Assembly: GCF_000237925.1 (NCBI RefSeq)
Contig: NC_031497.1
Span: 22,201,249-22,265,248, forward strand
Length of the DNA stretch: 64,000 nt
Reading direction: 5' to 3'
Origin: Schistosoma mansoni
Lineage: Eukaryota > Platyhelminthes > Trematoda > Strigeidida > Schistosomatidae
Shown here in pieces: positions 42,584-53,039 of this stretch. The notes beneath the pieces are model-generated. The model was not told where the DNA came from and searched no databases. It saw nothing but the letters and a program-made list of their open reading frames with translations. The first letter of the stretch is position 1. Each line of letters starts with the position of its first letter. Position numbers and translations under genes: made by a program.

Positions 42584-42715
42584 ACTCACGGTATTCCATT
42601 TTCCATACTTTTTATTTTCTTGCTGATCTTTCTCTGCGTGTTCCGGTTCAATTGTTTTCTTTACATGTGTCCCACCGGGTCGAAAATTTACGTAATCTTC
42701 ATCTTGTAAAACCAT
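32912..42715 (-). CDS. Calmodulin/troponin C-like EF-hand protein (4 or more exons)
   Basis: Three exons (40620-40477, 40418-40308, 33135-32912) join in phase 1 to a continuous frame of about 158 residues with GT-AG junctions. EF-hand 1 is degenerate ([12 protein letters not shown]). EF-hand 2 ([12 protein letters not shown]) and EF-hand 3 ([12 protein letters not shown]) have full calcium ligands and each is split by an intron at the same loop position. EF-hand 4 is degenerate ([11 protein letters not shown]). The four-hand order and central [11 protein letters not shown] resemble calmodulin and troponin C, so a calcium sensor is likely; the exact member is unclear. A candidate first exon at 42590-42715 ends in phase 0, but the next exon needs a phase 1 donor. 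At least one small exon is therefore missing from the model, or the first exon belongs to something else. Stop codon TGA at 32914-32912. Confidence 0.8.
33136..35224. other. Intron of the EF-hand gene, unique part
   Basis: 2.1 kb AT-rich sequence in which no repeat or exon was recognised. Confidence 0.4.
35225..35370 (+). pseudogene. Family 3 RTE-like element, 3' end
   Basis: Encodes [18 protein letters not shown] and [16 protein letters not shown], then TAAGTAAGTAAGTAA. This is the characteristic C-terminus and simple-repeat tail of family 3. Strongly 5'-truncated. Confidence 0.88.
35371..36355. other. Intron of the EF-hand gene, unique part
   Basis: Nothing recognised. Confidence 0.4.
36356..36592. 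mobile_element. Two SM-alpha-type SINE pieces joined in opposite orientation
   Basis: 36356-36468 is the minus-strand 3' half (hammerhead and tail). 36470-36592 is the plus-strand leader (AAGGCTACATCGAGGCAATA...), matching 42061-42175. The tRNA-like head that should join them is missing. Confidence 0.8.
36381..36432 (-). ncRNA. Hammerhead ribozyme, SM-alpha-like, weakened stem I
   Basis: Core CTGACGA and GAAAC intact, stem II GTCC/GGAT with one G-U pair, GTC present. The stem I arm ATCGAG against CTGGAT has a G-G mismatch, so cleavage may be reduced. Confidence 0.75.
36593..37629. other. Intron of the EF-hand gene, unique part
   Basis: Nothing recognised. Confidence 0.4.
37630..37840 (+). 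mobile_element. SINE with hammerhead (GGCC type)
   Basis: tRNA-like head GCCAGCTCAGCAGTCCATCG with GGTTAAGTGATCTGG and a perfect B box GGTTCGAATCT at 37685-37695. It is followed by a hammerhead and a tail (CCATGGCGGTCTAGCTTC, ATGACCTCAACTATATAAAA). The head is a different tRNA-like sequence from the SM-alpha type. A decayed relative lies at 63130-63360. Confidence 0.8.
37716..37768 (+). ncRNA. Hammerhead ribozyme, GGCC type (core intact)
   Basis: Stem I arm GCACTG, core CTGAGGA, stem II GTCT-loop-GGAC, GAAAC, self-paired GGCC stem III, GTC, partner CAGTGT. All invariant bases present. Confidence 0.82.
37841..38324. other. Intron of the EF-hand gene, unique part
   Basis: Nothing recognised. 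Confidence 0.4.
38325..38896 (-). pseudogene. Family 3 RTE-like element, 5' fragment
   Basis: Minus strand: GC-rich leader (38760-38896), then [59 protein letters not shown] and [17 protein letters not shown]. This is the start of the endonuclease with SETRW. It stops after ~100 codons without a 3' part. Confidence 0.88.
38897..39331. other. Intron of the EF-hand gene, unique part
   Basis: Nothing recognised. Confidence 0.4.
39332..39678 (+). repeat. Probable solo LTR, family B
   Basis: Starts TGTTGGGATGAACCTGC, has CCAATCA boxes (39396 and 39457), a TATA-like TACTATAAAATCCC, a GC-richer CTCTCTGGTCTTCAAGTCGG region and ends at about AGCGTTCA. The layout fits an LTR promoter. It is single copy in this window, and no clean duplication was seen. 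Confidence 0.45.
39679..40307. other. Intron of the EF-hand gene, part next to exon
   Basis: Nothing recognised. Confidence 0.4.
40308..40418 (-). CDS. EF-hand gene, penultimate exon
   Basis: 111 bases, phase 1 to phase 1. Reads (R)[36 protein letters not shown] and one base. It carries the second half of EF-hand 2 and the first half of EF-hand 3. Acceptor ATTATAG, donor GTGAGT. Confidence 0.93.
40477..40620 (-). CDS. EF-hand gene, internal exon with EF-hand 1
   Basis: 144 bases. After two bases of a split codon it reads [47 protein letters not shown]. The MRALG-x-x-L-T-E-x-E-L block is the classic linker after EF-hand 1 in calmodulin-type proteins. Acceptor TTATTCCAAG, donor GTAAGT. Confidence 0.92.
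41165..41345 (+). mobile_element. SM-alpha-type SINE, decayed
   Basis: tRNA-like head (GCTATCAGGACTCAGCAGTT, GTTCGAATCCCGGAG) and a dead hammerhead: CTGACGA is kept but GAAAC reads CAAAA. About 20% diverged from the consensus of the other copies by eye. Confidence 0.75.
41750..41915 (+). mobile_element. SM-alpha-type SINE, very old
   Basis: Faint copy: CTCAGTAGCTCAAAGGATAA, GGGTTCAGGTTTCAATG, ACATTCAGCTGACTTATCCC, CCACTGCTAGCTA. The hammerhead core is lost. Confidence 0.55.
42061..42378 (+). mobile_element. SM-alpha-type SINE, longest copy in the window
   Basis: Leader AAGGCTATATCGAGGCAATA to CCATTGCACAAGCAAGTGG, tRNA-like head with GTGGCCGTGTGGATAACGCG and GGGTTCGAGTCCCAG, hammerhead and tail to CATCTTTGCT. 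This copy defines the family order. Confidence 0.88.
42296..42353 (+). ncRNA. Hammerhead ribozyme, SM-alpha-like, core mutated
   Basis: Stem I CATCCAG/CTGGATT and GAAAC are kept, but CTGACGA reads CTGACTA. This replaces the invariant G that acts in catalysis, so cleavage is predicted to be lost. Confidence 0.8.
42548..42581. repeat. ATT microsatellite
   Basis: About 11 uninterrupted ATT units next to the donor of the putative exon. Confidence 0.95.
42590..42715 (-). CDS. Candidate first exon of the EF-hand gene
   Basis: 42 codons from [45 protein letters not shown], then a perfect GTGAGT donor in phase 0. Composition is coding-like (charged, balanced) against AT-rich surroundings. It is placed upstream of the EF-hand exons on the same strand, but the phase does not fit the next known exon. 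Confidence 0.5.
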
Positions 42716-42940
42716 GATAGTAAGAAATGGACAGGATCATAAAAAATTGATGTTGTCATTAAAGTAGACTTTACACAACCAACTATTTTATTTCGATCTA
42801 TTGTCATAGTACTATGCTGATGAATGATTGGTTAAATAGTTGATTGACCTGAGTGGCTTAAAAAAGCATTATATACGTATGTATTAGCAACCTAATGCGA
42901 CCCGTCTTTATACAGGTGTTTATTGAAAAAAAAAATCAAT

Positions 42941-43193
42941 CTATCCTATCAAAAGAATACAATTCTTTACTAAATTGAAGTTGGAATTTAATAATTTTTT
43001 TTTAATTTCAGAATTCATTGGATATTTTTCCACTCTCGTACAGTCGATTGGATAGTATTCAAAGTTGAGAAGGTGGGGGCGATTTTCAAGGAGATTGTTT
43101 TCATAGGCACTCAATCGGACCAGTCGAAGCCCATATCTTTCAAAGATAGTCCAGTCGATCATGGTAATCATTGATGTGATATCAAACCTATGA
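42941..43193 (-). CDS. Unidentified exon candidate
   Basis: After a good minus-strand acceptor (TTTACTGTCTCATAG) the frame reads FDITSMITMIDWTIFERYGL, RLVRLSAYENNLLENRPHLL, NFEYYPIDCTRVEKYPMNSE and ends at a stop at 42941. GC is higher than nearby. I do not recognise the family. The plus strand of the same bases is also open (43010-43161) between a TTTTAATTTCAG acceptor and a GTAATC donor, so the strand is not certain. Confidence 0.4.
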
Positions 43194-45769
43194 GACAGTA
43201 AATGCTTCCAAACAGTTTCAGATAAACCTTACTCGTAAATATGGATAAACTGAACCTTTGTATTATTACACGCTGAATATCCAGTTCTGAACTCAGTGCT
43301 TTAATGACACTGAGTTACTTATCTTACTGAGAAAGAAATTAATTTGATTAGTATTTCGAATCATTATCACGGAAAATGCTGATTAATTAAAAGTGAAGTT
43401 CGTGTCTTGTCTGAAGTTACATTTACTATTAGAGTAGCGCGAATAGAAGTGTATGTATGCGTGTATAGCGAAAGCAACCGAAAACGTGAGCTTATAACCC
43501 AGTTAGAACATAAGAAACATATTTATTAGTGGTACCTATCGAGGGTAATTAGGAATTTATGACCATTAGTGTAAGACGGCCAAGCTAAGGAGCTAGTTAG
43601 GATAGACTTATTTTGTGACTAGTTTTTGCTACTATTTGCATTTTTTTATTCATTCTCATAATTGGTACATTTATTATGAGTGTCTGTAAAATAGTTGTTT
43701 AAAGACGCATGACCTTAGAGTTTTCCGTTTTCTCTTTGCATCCCCCATAGCATGACACACTAATTATTGCTCACAAATACACTGTTACACATATGCTTTT
43801 TATTCTCAATTACCACTGTTATGATAACAGAACTCTAATGTATATGCTATCTACGTTTACAGATCACAGTGATATCCCTAATTATATACTTTATTTGGAT
43901 ATACATCTCGAACTATAACAATTGTGATTAGAATTATTAACTACTTATAATTGTGGATTTCTAGACCAAAAGGAACTCAAACACTCCAATTCCTGACAAT
44001 TTAAGAAACGTCCAGTATGTTTTTCTTGTGTGTATAGATTATATTTAAAATATTAATACATTAATTTTTAGACGTAATAACTTTATCATTATTTTTGGAA
44101 TTGATATATTCTTGGTCCACCACAGAGTAACTGAATATAGACAGATACAAGGTGAGTTTTCAGTTATGTTAAAATTTTTATCTTCGTAAATACTTCAGTA
44201 AAAAGATATTAGGATGGGATGAACTTTTGAAAATCATTGGCGCTCTGGTAAGTTTTCTAAATAAACGGTTGATCCAACTTTCTAGACGCTTCTAATAAAC
44301 TCAGGCTAAATCTACATGATATCTTGAACATAAGAGAAAAGGTGCGAAGTGCGAAAAGAACGCTTAACTTCAAGGTTACTTTATATACAGAAACACGAGG
44401 GTGTGTATGAAGTTACACACAACCTTCGGCTCCTGGCAGTTTCTGGAAACATTCTAAATATAGAACCAGTGTATGTAAATATCCAGCCCGAAACATAACA
44501 CATGACTCTTTACTTCCTAGATGTTTCTTAGAAGTTTCTATTCAACTTAGGTTGGATAAAATATTCTACATATTTCTCTGGGTTCTTATGAGATTTTCCG
44601 AGGAATTCTTTGGAACTCCCCAACATGACAATAGGTACAACTTGGTTTTAAAAAAGAACAATTTCAGTTCGAAATTAAATATGAAATTCTATTTTGGTTA
44701 TTATTTTAATTTCGTTTTTCGCAATAGATAAGTTCAATTTTTCAGTTTCTACTTTTATTACATAGGACAGCTATTTGTTTTTGTTTGGATAATATTTACA
44801 AGATCTTATCAACGGTTCTAACAGTCCACGATTTTTCGAGAAATAAATGTGTGGTGTTTGTATGAACTAATGATTCTTTTGTACTTGGTGACTGCTTGAT
44901 TTCAAATTCCAAATACAATACATTCGTTCGTGCTCATCTAGTACTTCTTGGTTAAAGTGCGTAATTTATGGGATTCCTAGTTTGTACCATGATTCATAAA
45001 CTTAAAGTCACCACAAAATGATATCTTAATCAAAATGAAAGTCAAATAGTTTATAGAAATATTATTAGATTAAATTTATTCTTACTACTGAACAATTGTT
45101 TTAATTAGGATAATGAAAAAACCGTTTACTCTTCATCACAAACCCAAATGGATTCCTACTTCAATGACGTCTTATTTATCTAGTCTTGCAATGTAATTCT
45201 CTTGTTCACTTTATGTTTATTTTGGCCATCATACTAATCATCATTTCAGATATCATGAATTGTCATCTTTTCTGTATTCTTTTTAATATGTAACACTTCC
45301 TATTATAATTGTACAGTTTGATTTGAAGAACTTTAGAAACTATTGAAACGTTCAGCTATGATTTTGTTCATCTGATGTATGAATTATAAGGTTACAGACA
45401 TTTCAATAAATTAGCTGTTTTACTTAGAAGATTACCCAACTAACTTCAACAATGTTGACTGTATCTGTATTCAAGAGTTTCATTCTTCGAAGTGAAGTGA
45501 TAAATAAATTAGGTGTCCCAGAATCTACCACTCAAAATACGTGAGATCTTGAATAAGTAAGAGATATGTTTCTGTATTAGCTTAGGAATTACTCAGAAAA
45601 TCCAGTAAAAGAAGTACAAGTCAACAAAAGTCTATTTCTAAGCAGTTGAAGAGAAAATAAAAAGTATTTCAATTCTTCATAACAATATTATGCTATGAAT
45701 ATGTTCTTCGTGTGATGAACTCTGTGAGTTCCAGGGGTTGACTACATCATGGTGTAGTGAAAGATTATA
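43194..45769. other. Intergenic, nothing recognised
   Basis: 2.6 kb of AT-rich sequence. A GC-richer part at about 44380-44640 may be an unrecognised repeat. No gene was supported. Confidence 0.35.
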
Positions 45770-46020
45770 AACAGTACAATGATGTACAATATATGTTGTG
45801 TGGTATGGATTCCTAATCAATAATTTGTAAGTTTTCTTTGGTATTTTTGCTAATCAGAACGCCTAAGAAAGGAAGCCTTTTGATTATTTTTTTCCGCAAT
45901 GTATATGAGGTTTTGTTTCAAAACAGTTGGCCTTTTTGTAATCTCTGTTTAATTCACTTCATCTTGTACTGCTTAACGTCTAACCTGAAGGGACTTTTCA
46001 TACTGGGGAAGCTTGAATAG
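45770..46020 (-). pseudogene. Possible Penelope-like RT remnant
   Basis: The minus strand contains KRLPFLGVLISKNTKENLQI, close to the 'PFLDVLV' block of Penelope-like reverse transcriptases, with AEKNNQKA in another frame just before it. Very short and frameshifted, so the call is tentative. Confidence 0.35.
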
Positions 46021-47258
46021 AAATATGAGTGAGGAAATTTTGAAAAGAGTAAAACGCGAGGGAAAGTAAGTGTATATGATGTACTTAAAGCTTGTATGTA
46101 GAGCTAATCAAATATAGGCCGGGTAATAAGTGAGAGATGTTGATGGGAGTGCGCTTTTGGTTGAGGTTTGGCATAACTTTCTGAGGAAACAGATATACTT
46201 TATTGATTGAAAATTCGGCTTAGTTTACTGAGGTGGATAGATACATATTTATGAATAAGTCGTGAATATATTTTTGAATGAGGTCAGCCAATATAAGCTT
46301 CTTACTCACTCTTGATTTCCATAATGAAGTATTGAACTCGGACGACCGCAAAACATAGTATCAGTTAATGATGACAGCAATCGATAATAACTGACAATGA
46401 AACAATAGCGAGATTAAAGCAATCCGATAATCACAACTAGAAGTCCTAGAATGAGATTTGAAATCCTTTACACATCTTATTATTTGAAATGTGCGTTTTG
46501 CCTATTGAATCTAGATTTTCAGTTAGACTGTGGGCAAAACAAAATCCTTCATTATTTGTGTCACCATTTTTGTGATAAACTGGACATAGCCAGTGCTAAT
46601 TTCCTCCTGTGTTTATCTACATGTTGTTATTAAGTTTGAAATATATTAATAAACACGACCTTATTAGCTCTGTTAGGATTAGGTATGGATGTTTAGTATT
46701 TTTCAAAAGAGTCCAATCATTTATTATTGTAACATTTCCGTTCATTAGGATAAGCTACTTAAATAGTTGGAAGGATAACATATTACTCCACTATTCTTAT
46801 ATTTTATATTGATAATGTCCAAAGAAGTAATATAAGTTTTTCAGTCGAATCACCTATATTAAATAGTCAAAAATTTGTAAAATAAACTGCATAAGCTACA
46901 AAACTTGCCCTATCATCTATCATTAAGTGTTTAAATAAAAGAATATTTATTGGATGTGCATTCAGACAATAGTTATATCATGAATGAATGGCATCGACAG
47001 GCAATAAATAGCCACACAAAATTCACCTGCATATTGTGGTGTTATATACGAATATACCTACACGAATTAGCATTCTATTTGGATAGATGATAAAATTAGG
47101 CATGTGATGTATACTATTTAAGTTAACAGATATAAGTAGTATGTAGCACCGATGGAAATGGGATGCATGCTAGAGGATGATTGGGTAGATTCAATTGAAG
47201 AAAACAGAAAGTGATTATGATGACAACGGAGTTGCAAGGAACATACAGCATTTTAAGG
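46021..47258. other. Intergenic, nothing recognised
   Basis: AT-rich, no supported gene or repeat. Confidence 0.35.
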
Positions 47259-47585
47259 NNNNNNNNNNNNNNNNNNNNNNNNNNNNNNNNNNNNNNNNNN
47301 NNNNNNNNNNNNNNNNNNNNNNNNNNNNNNNNNNNNNNNNNNNNNNNNNNNNNNNNNNNNNNNNNNNNNNNNNNNNNNNNNNNNNNNNNNNNNNNNNNNN
47401 NNNNNNNNNNNNNNNNNNNNNNNNNNNNNNNNNNNNNNNNNNNNNNNNNNNNNNNNNNNNNNNNNNNNNNNNNNNNNNNNNNNNNNNNNNNNNNNNNNNN
47501 NNNNNNNNNNNNNNNNNNNNNNNNNNNNNNNNNNNNNNNNNNNNNNNNNNNNNNNNNNNNNNNNNNNNNNNNNNNNNNNNNNNNN
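47259..47585. other. Assembly gap of 327 N
   Basis: Unsequenced. Open frames that span it are meaningless. Confidence 0.95.
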
Positions 47586-47830
47586 TATTCTTGGATTGTT
47601 CCGTTGTACTATTTAAACTTGGATTATTGTTAATTTGGTTATTTATTCTCTGAAGAAGTGGCTTACACTGAGTCACGAAACGTCAGAAAATCTAATTTTT
47701 CTACTCATTGGAATATTACAAATATATTATTTATTTATAACATTCTACCCAATGCTCAATTTATTCAAAATTATCAAATCAAAACTTGGTAATGATACCC
47801 ACTTACACCTTAATCTTAGGGAATTTCATT
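47586..47830 (+). mobile_element. Penelope-like element terminal segment
   Basis: Contains CTGAAGAAGTGGCTTACA and AGTCACGAAACGTCAGAAAA, the hammerhead-like terminal motif typical of Penelope-like elements. After it comes a TACCCAATGCTCAATTTATT segment also found near 7632. The upstream part is in the gap. Confidence 0.5.
47643..47693 (+). ncRNA. Minimal hammerhead motif of Penelope type
   Basis: Stem I TTCT, core CTGAAGA, stem II arms around GTG...CAC, GAAAC, almost no stem III, GTC, stem I partner AGAA. The core is intact, but stems are very short, as reported for Penelope-like elements. Confidence 0.55.
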
Positions 47831-48816
47831 CTTACTAAAATCAGCTTCACTAAGCGTCTATGCAGATGGATTGACCACTTTGTTAAAACTCCACTGAAGA
47901 ATAATGCTTAAATGATGATCACCCAATACCAGCTCTCTTAAGGCATAAAGACCAAGCCTTTCTAGGTCTAAACTTTATTTGTAAAGTCGAGTTACAACGT
48001 CTCATGAGTATTGAGTGTTGAACTTTCCAATATTTAGATGCTTCGGTTTTAAAAGATAATCAACAGTAGGTTGATTTGAAAGCCTATCCTCAGTTTCATT
48101 TTGGTAATTACTGGGAATTCTTACTACACACGGTCTTATCTGGTAAGAAACTTACAATCAATTTTAAGTCATTCAAAATAGCATCGTTCCTATAATGGAA
48201 AGAAATGCTGGAAATCCCTCCACAGCAGTTTGTTAGACGGTACTGTCTTTTATTTTCTTCTTCTCTCTGTCGTGTATTTTAAGGTTGATTCAGATCTCTT
48301 TTGACCACACTTCGTGTTTTTCAGTCTTACTTGTGTGAGGTTTTATTTTGTGACTTTGATTAAAGACTTACCTTTTGCTACATAATTTTTCTGTTGCATG
48401 TTGCCGGACTGTTGACAATAAGGTCGTGTTTGACTAAGCCCAGGGTCATTGCGTTGTTCAGCGTGTGACTTTGGACCATTGACTGTCTACTTGGAAGGAT
48501 TGCTGAAATCCCTGCAGATAGATATCCGATCCCATCTTGTTAAGAATATTTTTACTGATTCTCAGGTATTGAACTCTTGTGTACTACCTTTTTATTTTGT
48601 TGTTTAGCACTCTAATTTGTGTTGGAGAGACCTTTGACTGTATAGCACAGACTGTACCGTTTGAGAACTGTTTAAGTAGAGCACACAAGAACGTAGTCTC
48701 GTCTAATCGGATAGATTTTGGCTCACTAGTTCTGCATTCAAACCGAATATTGGCCATTCGGTCGTTACAGTTCCAATGATAAAACTGGAAATATACTGCT
48801 TGGCACAGTATAGATA
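47831..48816. other. Intergenic, possibly repetitive
   Basis: 48330-48780 is less AT-rich and looks repeat-like, but I could not assign it. Confidence 0.35.
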
Positions 48817-49174
48817 TGTGGTGGTGTCGAGTCGAGGATGGACTATGATCACCACTACAATGCGATTACGCGCCCAGAAACGACTTGGTCCCTTCGATAA
48901 CTCGCAAACCAGAAGGCTTTAATTAGTCCAGATAAAGTGTATTTATTGGCGATCTCGTGGTATCGAAAGAATACCGAGACGTGCCAACGAGTACAGGCAA
49001 AAGGGGCAGAGCGTAAGAGAGTTCGAACCAAACAATGCGGATAGCGGAACAAGAAGTGAGTTTGATACAGTTAAACAAGTACAGTAAAACAATCGCTGGT
49101 TCAATTGTTTACAATAATAATAATTGTTCCTACTATTTCAATCGTGTTCTTGTCGAGACAAGCCGGTCACTACA
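48817..49174 (-). repeat. Probable solo LTR, family C
   Basis: Minus strand: TGTAGTGACCGGCTTGTCTC at the start, a CTCGGTATTC region, CCAATAAATACACTT (polyadenylation-like) and CACCACCACA at the end. GATA directly flanks both ends (48813-48816 and 49175-49178), a 4 bp duplication as left by Gypsy-type integrases. Confidence 0.55.
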
Positions 49175-49281
49175 GATAAATCATCAACGAATTCAAGTTC
49201 AGACGGTCTAGACAGGCTTACATACCTAACAAGGACCTAAGCAATTACACGTAAATATGGATAGGGTACGACAAGGTAAAA

Positions 49282-49572
49282 GCACCACCTAGCCCTCCAT
49301 TTGACGGTCCATACGAAGTTACCTAAGGAAAATCTAAATATTTCGTGATGCGAAAGCAGGGAACCACCGACTCAGTGATTATTGGTGGGTTAAAACCCGA
49401 TTATTTAGACGATGAACCACTATACGTGTTATTAAACTGTTTACTTAATCAAACAATTACAGAACTGACAAAAGACAACGAGGATTCTTTAAAGATGACC
49501 AGAAAGATTGGGTGGGCAACACCAAACGTTCAGGCAAGGGTACCTACAGATTTGGCTCAACCTTACGATTAA
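49282..49572 (+). pseudogene. Gypsy-like integrase C-terminal fragment
   Basis: Reads PPSPPFDGPYEVT, a stop, then GKSKYFVMRKQGTTDSVIIG and GLKPDYLDDEP. This is the 'PPFDGPYKV...DRLKPAYL' end block of Gypsy pol polyproteins. Only this end survives. Confidence 0.65.
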
Positions 49573-52085
49573 ACCGTGTCCAACAAAATTGTGGTTTATT
49601 AAATTTTGTGGCAATACAAATGGTAAAAACAAAAATGGGAATTATTTTCTTACTGATTTACTTACCTTTTAAAAATATAGTATCAAAATAGTAGTAGTCC
49701 TAAATGATGTCTTACTTGCCCCTCTTCAGATCTTTTACTTTTGATATGTGATCGTCGCGTTCATTTTTTATAAGCACTTTGCCCCGAAACGATCCGCTGG
49801 GAAACATAAATCGAAAACACCATCTCAGCAGGGATGTCACAAAGGAACGGAGAATCTTCGACTAAGGCGAGTGGTGTGCGCAGTCTTTACCTATGGAATT
49901 AATCATTTTTCTAGATTTTTCAGCTAATAAGACAATTAGAAAGTTGGACAGGAGCATTGAACAAAATCCCTGTAAATACTTACTACAAACCCAAACAATG
50001 AACCTCCAAAATAACGACGAATTCCGAAAACAATCCAGGTGAGTTTCGCTAGTTCACTAAATGATCTATTATGGTTATAGTACTTTATAAAATGCAGCAA
50101 TGTATACTCATCTAGACTAGTCATGTATACATACTATCGTCAAAGCATTACACTGACTCGTTTTTGGCATAAGATACATTCAATGGTTTCATACGATAAC
50201 ATATTACTATGAAAAAGTGGTTTTAAGACGAAGAATTTTAAATCAAACGAGAGTTCAACACTTGAAGGTAGTTCTCAGTGTCATTTTTCCGTGCTTATTG
50301 TCGTGGTAAATAAGTCCCCAAAATCAATAGATTTGTAGGTTTTTGACATTGGACCCACCTAGTCGGATGTGCTCGGTTATGCATCCGCACCAGATCACGA
50401 GTGCGAGCGCCGCGGTCAACATCCTCCGCAATCTCTAGCCAGTCTAGATCAGTCGATCCTCGATATATTGATAGCCTATCAAATATATCTTCGAATCTCC
50501 TCGCTTCTGACTTTTGTTTTCACTAAGTGGGTACGATTCATAGTGTTATTGGTTAAAGCGCTGTCAAATTCCAAATACCTGTAGCATGTTGATGGTAGTT
50601 CTCAGTGTCATTTTTACATGCTTACAAAGGTTATGGATCAAGTTAACAAATATTGCTGCAATAAGATTGTTAATGAAATCGGACATTTCCGAATCAACAA
50701 ACATGAACGTATTACAAACTATCAAAAGTATTCGTCACCCAAAACAACACCACCTATTCTTCCCGTAGATAATGTCAAATCAAAACTGTTCATAATTGCT
50801 TCTTGATATCTCTATAAAGCTTTGTTACGGCTTGAAAATTACGTAATATGGTTAATATGAGCGATAAAACTAAGAACTAAATTAGTCGATAATCCGACTG
50901 ATAACTATTTCCGCAGATGGTGTTGTTTTCTCATAGTTTTCTTTACCTAACACCGACGGTTTCGAAAACAAATGTTTTCTATCAGTCGGTTCCTTAGTAA
51001 GTGTTATAGAAATTTATCAGTTTGAGTGAGGGTTTGAAAACAGCCGCTTGTACAAATTATCAGCTTAAGTATTTGAGCAACCTCCTGCAGATTGGAGGCA
51101 TCATTATCGTATTTATACAAACACTGACTAAACTTCATGCTATCATCATAGGAATGGGTTGGAAGTTATATTCTTTTTGACTAAAACCTATGTTCTCACT
51201 GATAATCGCATGGCTCGCACTCATTTCATCGACTTATGGACATTCAATAAATTGAAGACATCGTACAGTGTATAATCTTTAGTGATACTATGTGAACCGT
51301 ATTAATTTGACATTCTCAATTTCAAACAGATTGATTTATAGCCTCTGCATGACCAAATGCTCACAACTGACTTGTGTGCACAGTTAATTCTAACTATTCA
51401 TCTACAAACATTAATATAGATAACTGATCCACTAGGTAATCAGTGTTAGATCCATTTTGAAAGTGAAAATCCCTCCATGCATACATTTGTGATTACTTCC
51501 TTGTGGTTTCTTTATTTGTATATATTGTTAACTTTTTTGATGCTAATTAAGTCTGTAACGTTTAATTTTCTTGGTTTTCTCATCGTTTTTATTGAGTCTC
51601 TATGTTCCTTACTGAACTGTATTTATTTTGTTTTAATTGGTATAATTCTGGCGGCTGCCATATTGACTGCTCGCTCTTTGATTGTGCGGTTTGATTTTGA
51701 CTAGGATCGTGCATTTTTGGTTGTAATTTGGAGCACTTTCCCAGATATTGAAACACTTTGTGTTATAAAACAGCCTCTCAAACGGAATCTTACTTGATCT
51801 ATCCAGAAAGGATAGAATAACACTCACCTTTTGGTGTTTTCGGTAATTTTCATATATTTCTTACCACTTTGCTACTCGTTGTAATTTAGGTTGAATATTT
51901 TGGTATGAATTGTCGGTTGAATAACTGGGTGGTAATATTTGTTTAGGTAAATTTGTACATTTGTATATATGATGAAATTTAGAACCGTTATTACCCCCAA
52001 AACACCTTGTTCTGATTTCGACCAGGGGGTGCGCGTCTCTAATATTACTCTTCAGTTATTCAACAATTCAAACCTAGTTTCCAAC
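49573..52085. other. Intergenic, nothing firmly recognised
   Basis: AT-rich. 51460-52085 may be the leader or 3' flank of a retroelement but lacks a diagnostic feature. Confidence 0.3.
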
Positions 52086-52900
52086 TAGGTTTGGATGTTA
52101 CAATCAGAATATCATAACTTCAGGAGAATCTGACTCGGCTAAAAAGTTGGATGGATAACAGAGGACTCAGCTTTGACACTCCAAAATGCGAATTTATCCT
52201 CTGGAGACACGTTTCAGAGTATGCATACAACTTAGTTAACTCTCCACTAGAGATATCAAGTTTTTAGCAATACAGGAGTGTTGGTAGTCTATAGTCAAAA
52301 GTCTTACGCTAACTGCGACAAAATCGCCTTTCGAACAAAACTTGCACTGGTAACATTGAAGCGCATTTTTACCATTTTGAAAGCAGAACGTTGGGCTGTA
52401 TCTTCAACAGTTTTATCTGACCCCATCCAGAGTATGGAAATATATTTCCTCTCTCACTCTAAAAGGAAAAGAATCCGTTGGAACGTATCCAACGGCGAGC
52501 CATTAAACCACTTGAAGGACTCAAATTCAAGCCTTATTAAGAGCGCTTCAAACCACAGAATCTGTAACAGCTCAGGTTGGTTGGTTAAGAGTCGACCCCA
52601 AACAACCAAGCATATGCTAAAACAGTATTGTTCAAGTATTCATTCACTTCCTTACCTGTTGTAAGCGTTATATTCCCTACTATCTTATATGGAATGTTGA
52701 GAGCCTTTGTTTGTCTGAACAGATAATCCCACGCTCCACTGTGACTGCGCGAAGATCGAAATAAAAACCTATTCACTACTTCACTGGTTTCTTCTATCAA
52801 TAGCACGAGGGTTACCTATAGGCACGAAAAATCTTTAATCGTCTCAGAAGCGGCCTTCTAATGACTTAAGAGGAAACTTGACATATTCTTAAGGACTAGG
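52086..52900 (+). pseudogene. CR1-like reverse transcriptase C-terminal fragment
   Basis: In shifting frames: NLTRLKSWMDNRGLSFDTPK, CEFILWRH, KSLTLTATKSPFEQN-like, RLERIQRRAIKPLEGLKFKP, PYYLIWNVESLCL. This corresponds to the thumb and C-terminus of CR1/Jockey-type RTs. Many stops. Confidence 0.6.
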
Positions 52901-53039
52901 GACATTATCTCGCTATAATTCACAAATTTTTTTTCTATCGTTAATCATACCTAGGTTACTACATAGAGACATCGGTAATCCACTGCTACTAGACGTGGAA
53001 GCCAGTTAAGCTAAAGCTTCTATTCCGTCCAGAACCATC

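Larger units (their letters stand above)
40621..42589. other. Intron region with several SINE copies
   Basis: Holds SINEs at 41165-41345, 41750-41915 and 42061-42378 and an ATT microsatellite at 42548-42581. A minus open frame at 40764-41057 has no recognisable domain, and no convincing linking exon was found. Confidence 0.4.

Noticed and set aside
46451-46812. Small hydrophobic open frames
   Set aside because: AT-rich frames commonly give hydrophobic translations, and nothing else supports a gene.
47195-47676. Open frames spanning the second N gap
   Set aside because: Coding call depends on unsequenced bases.
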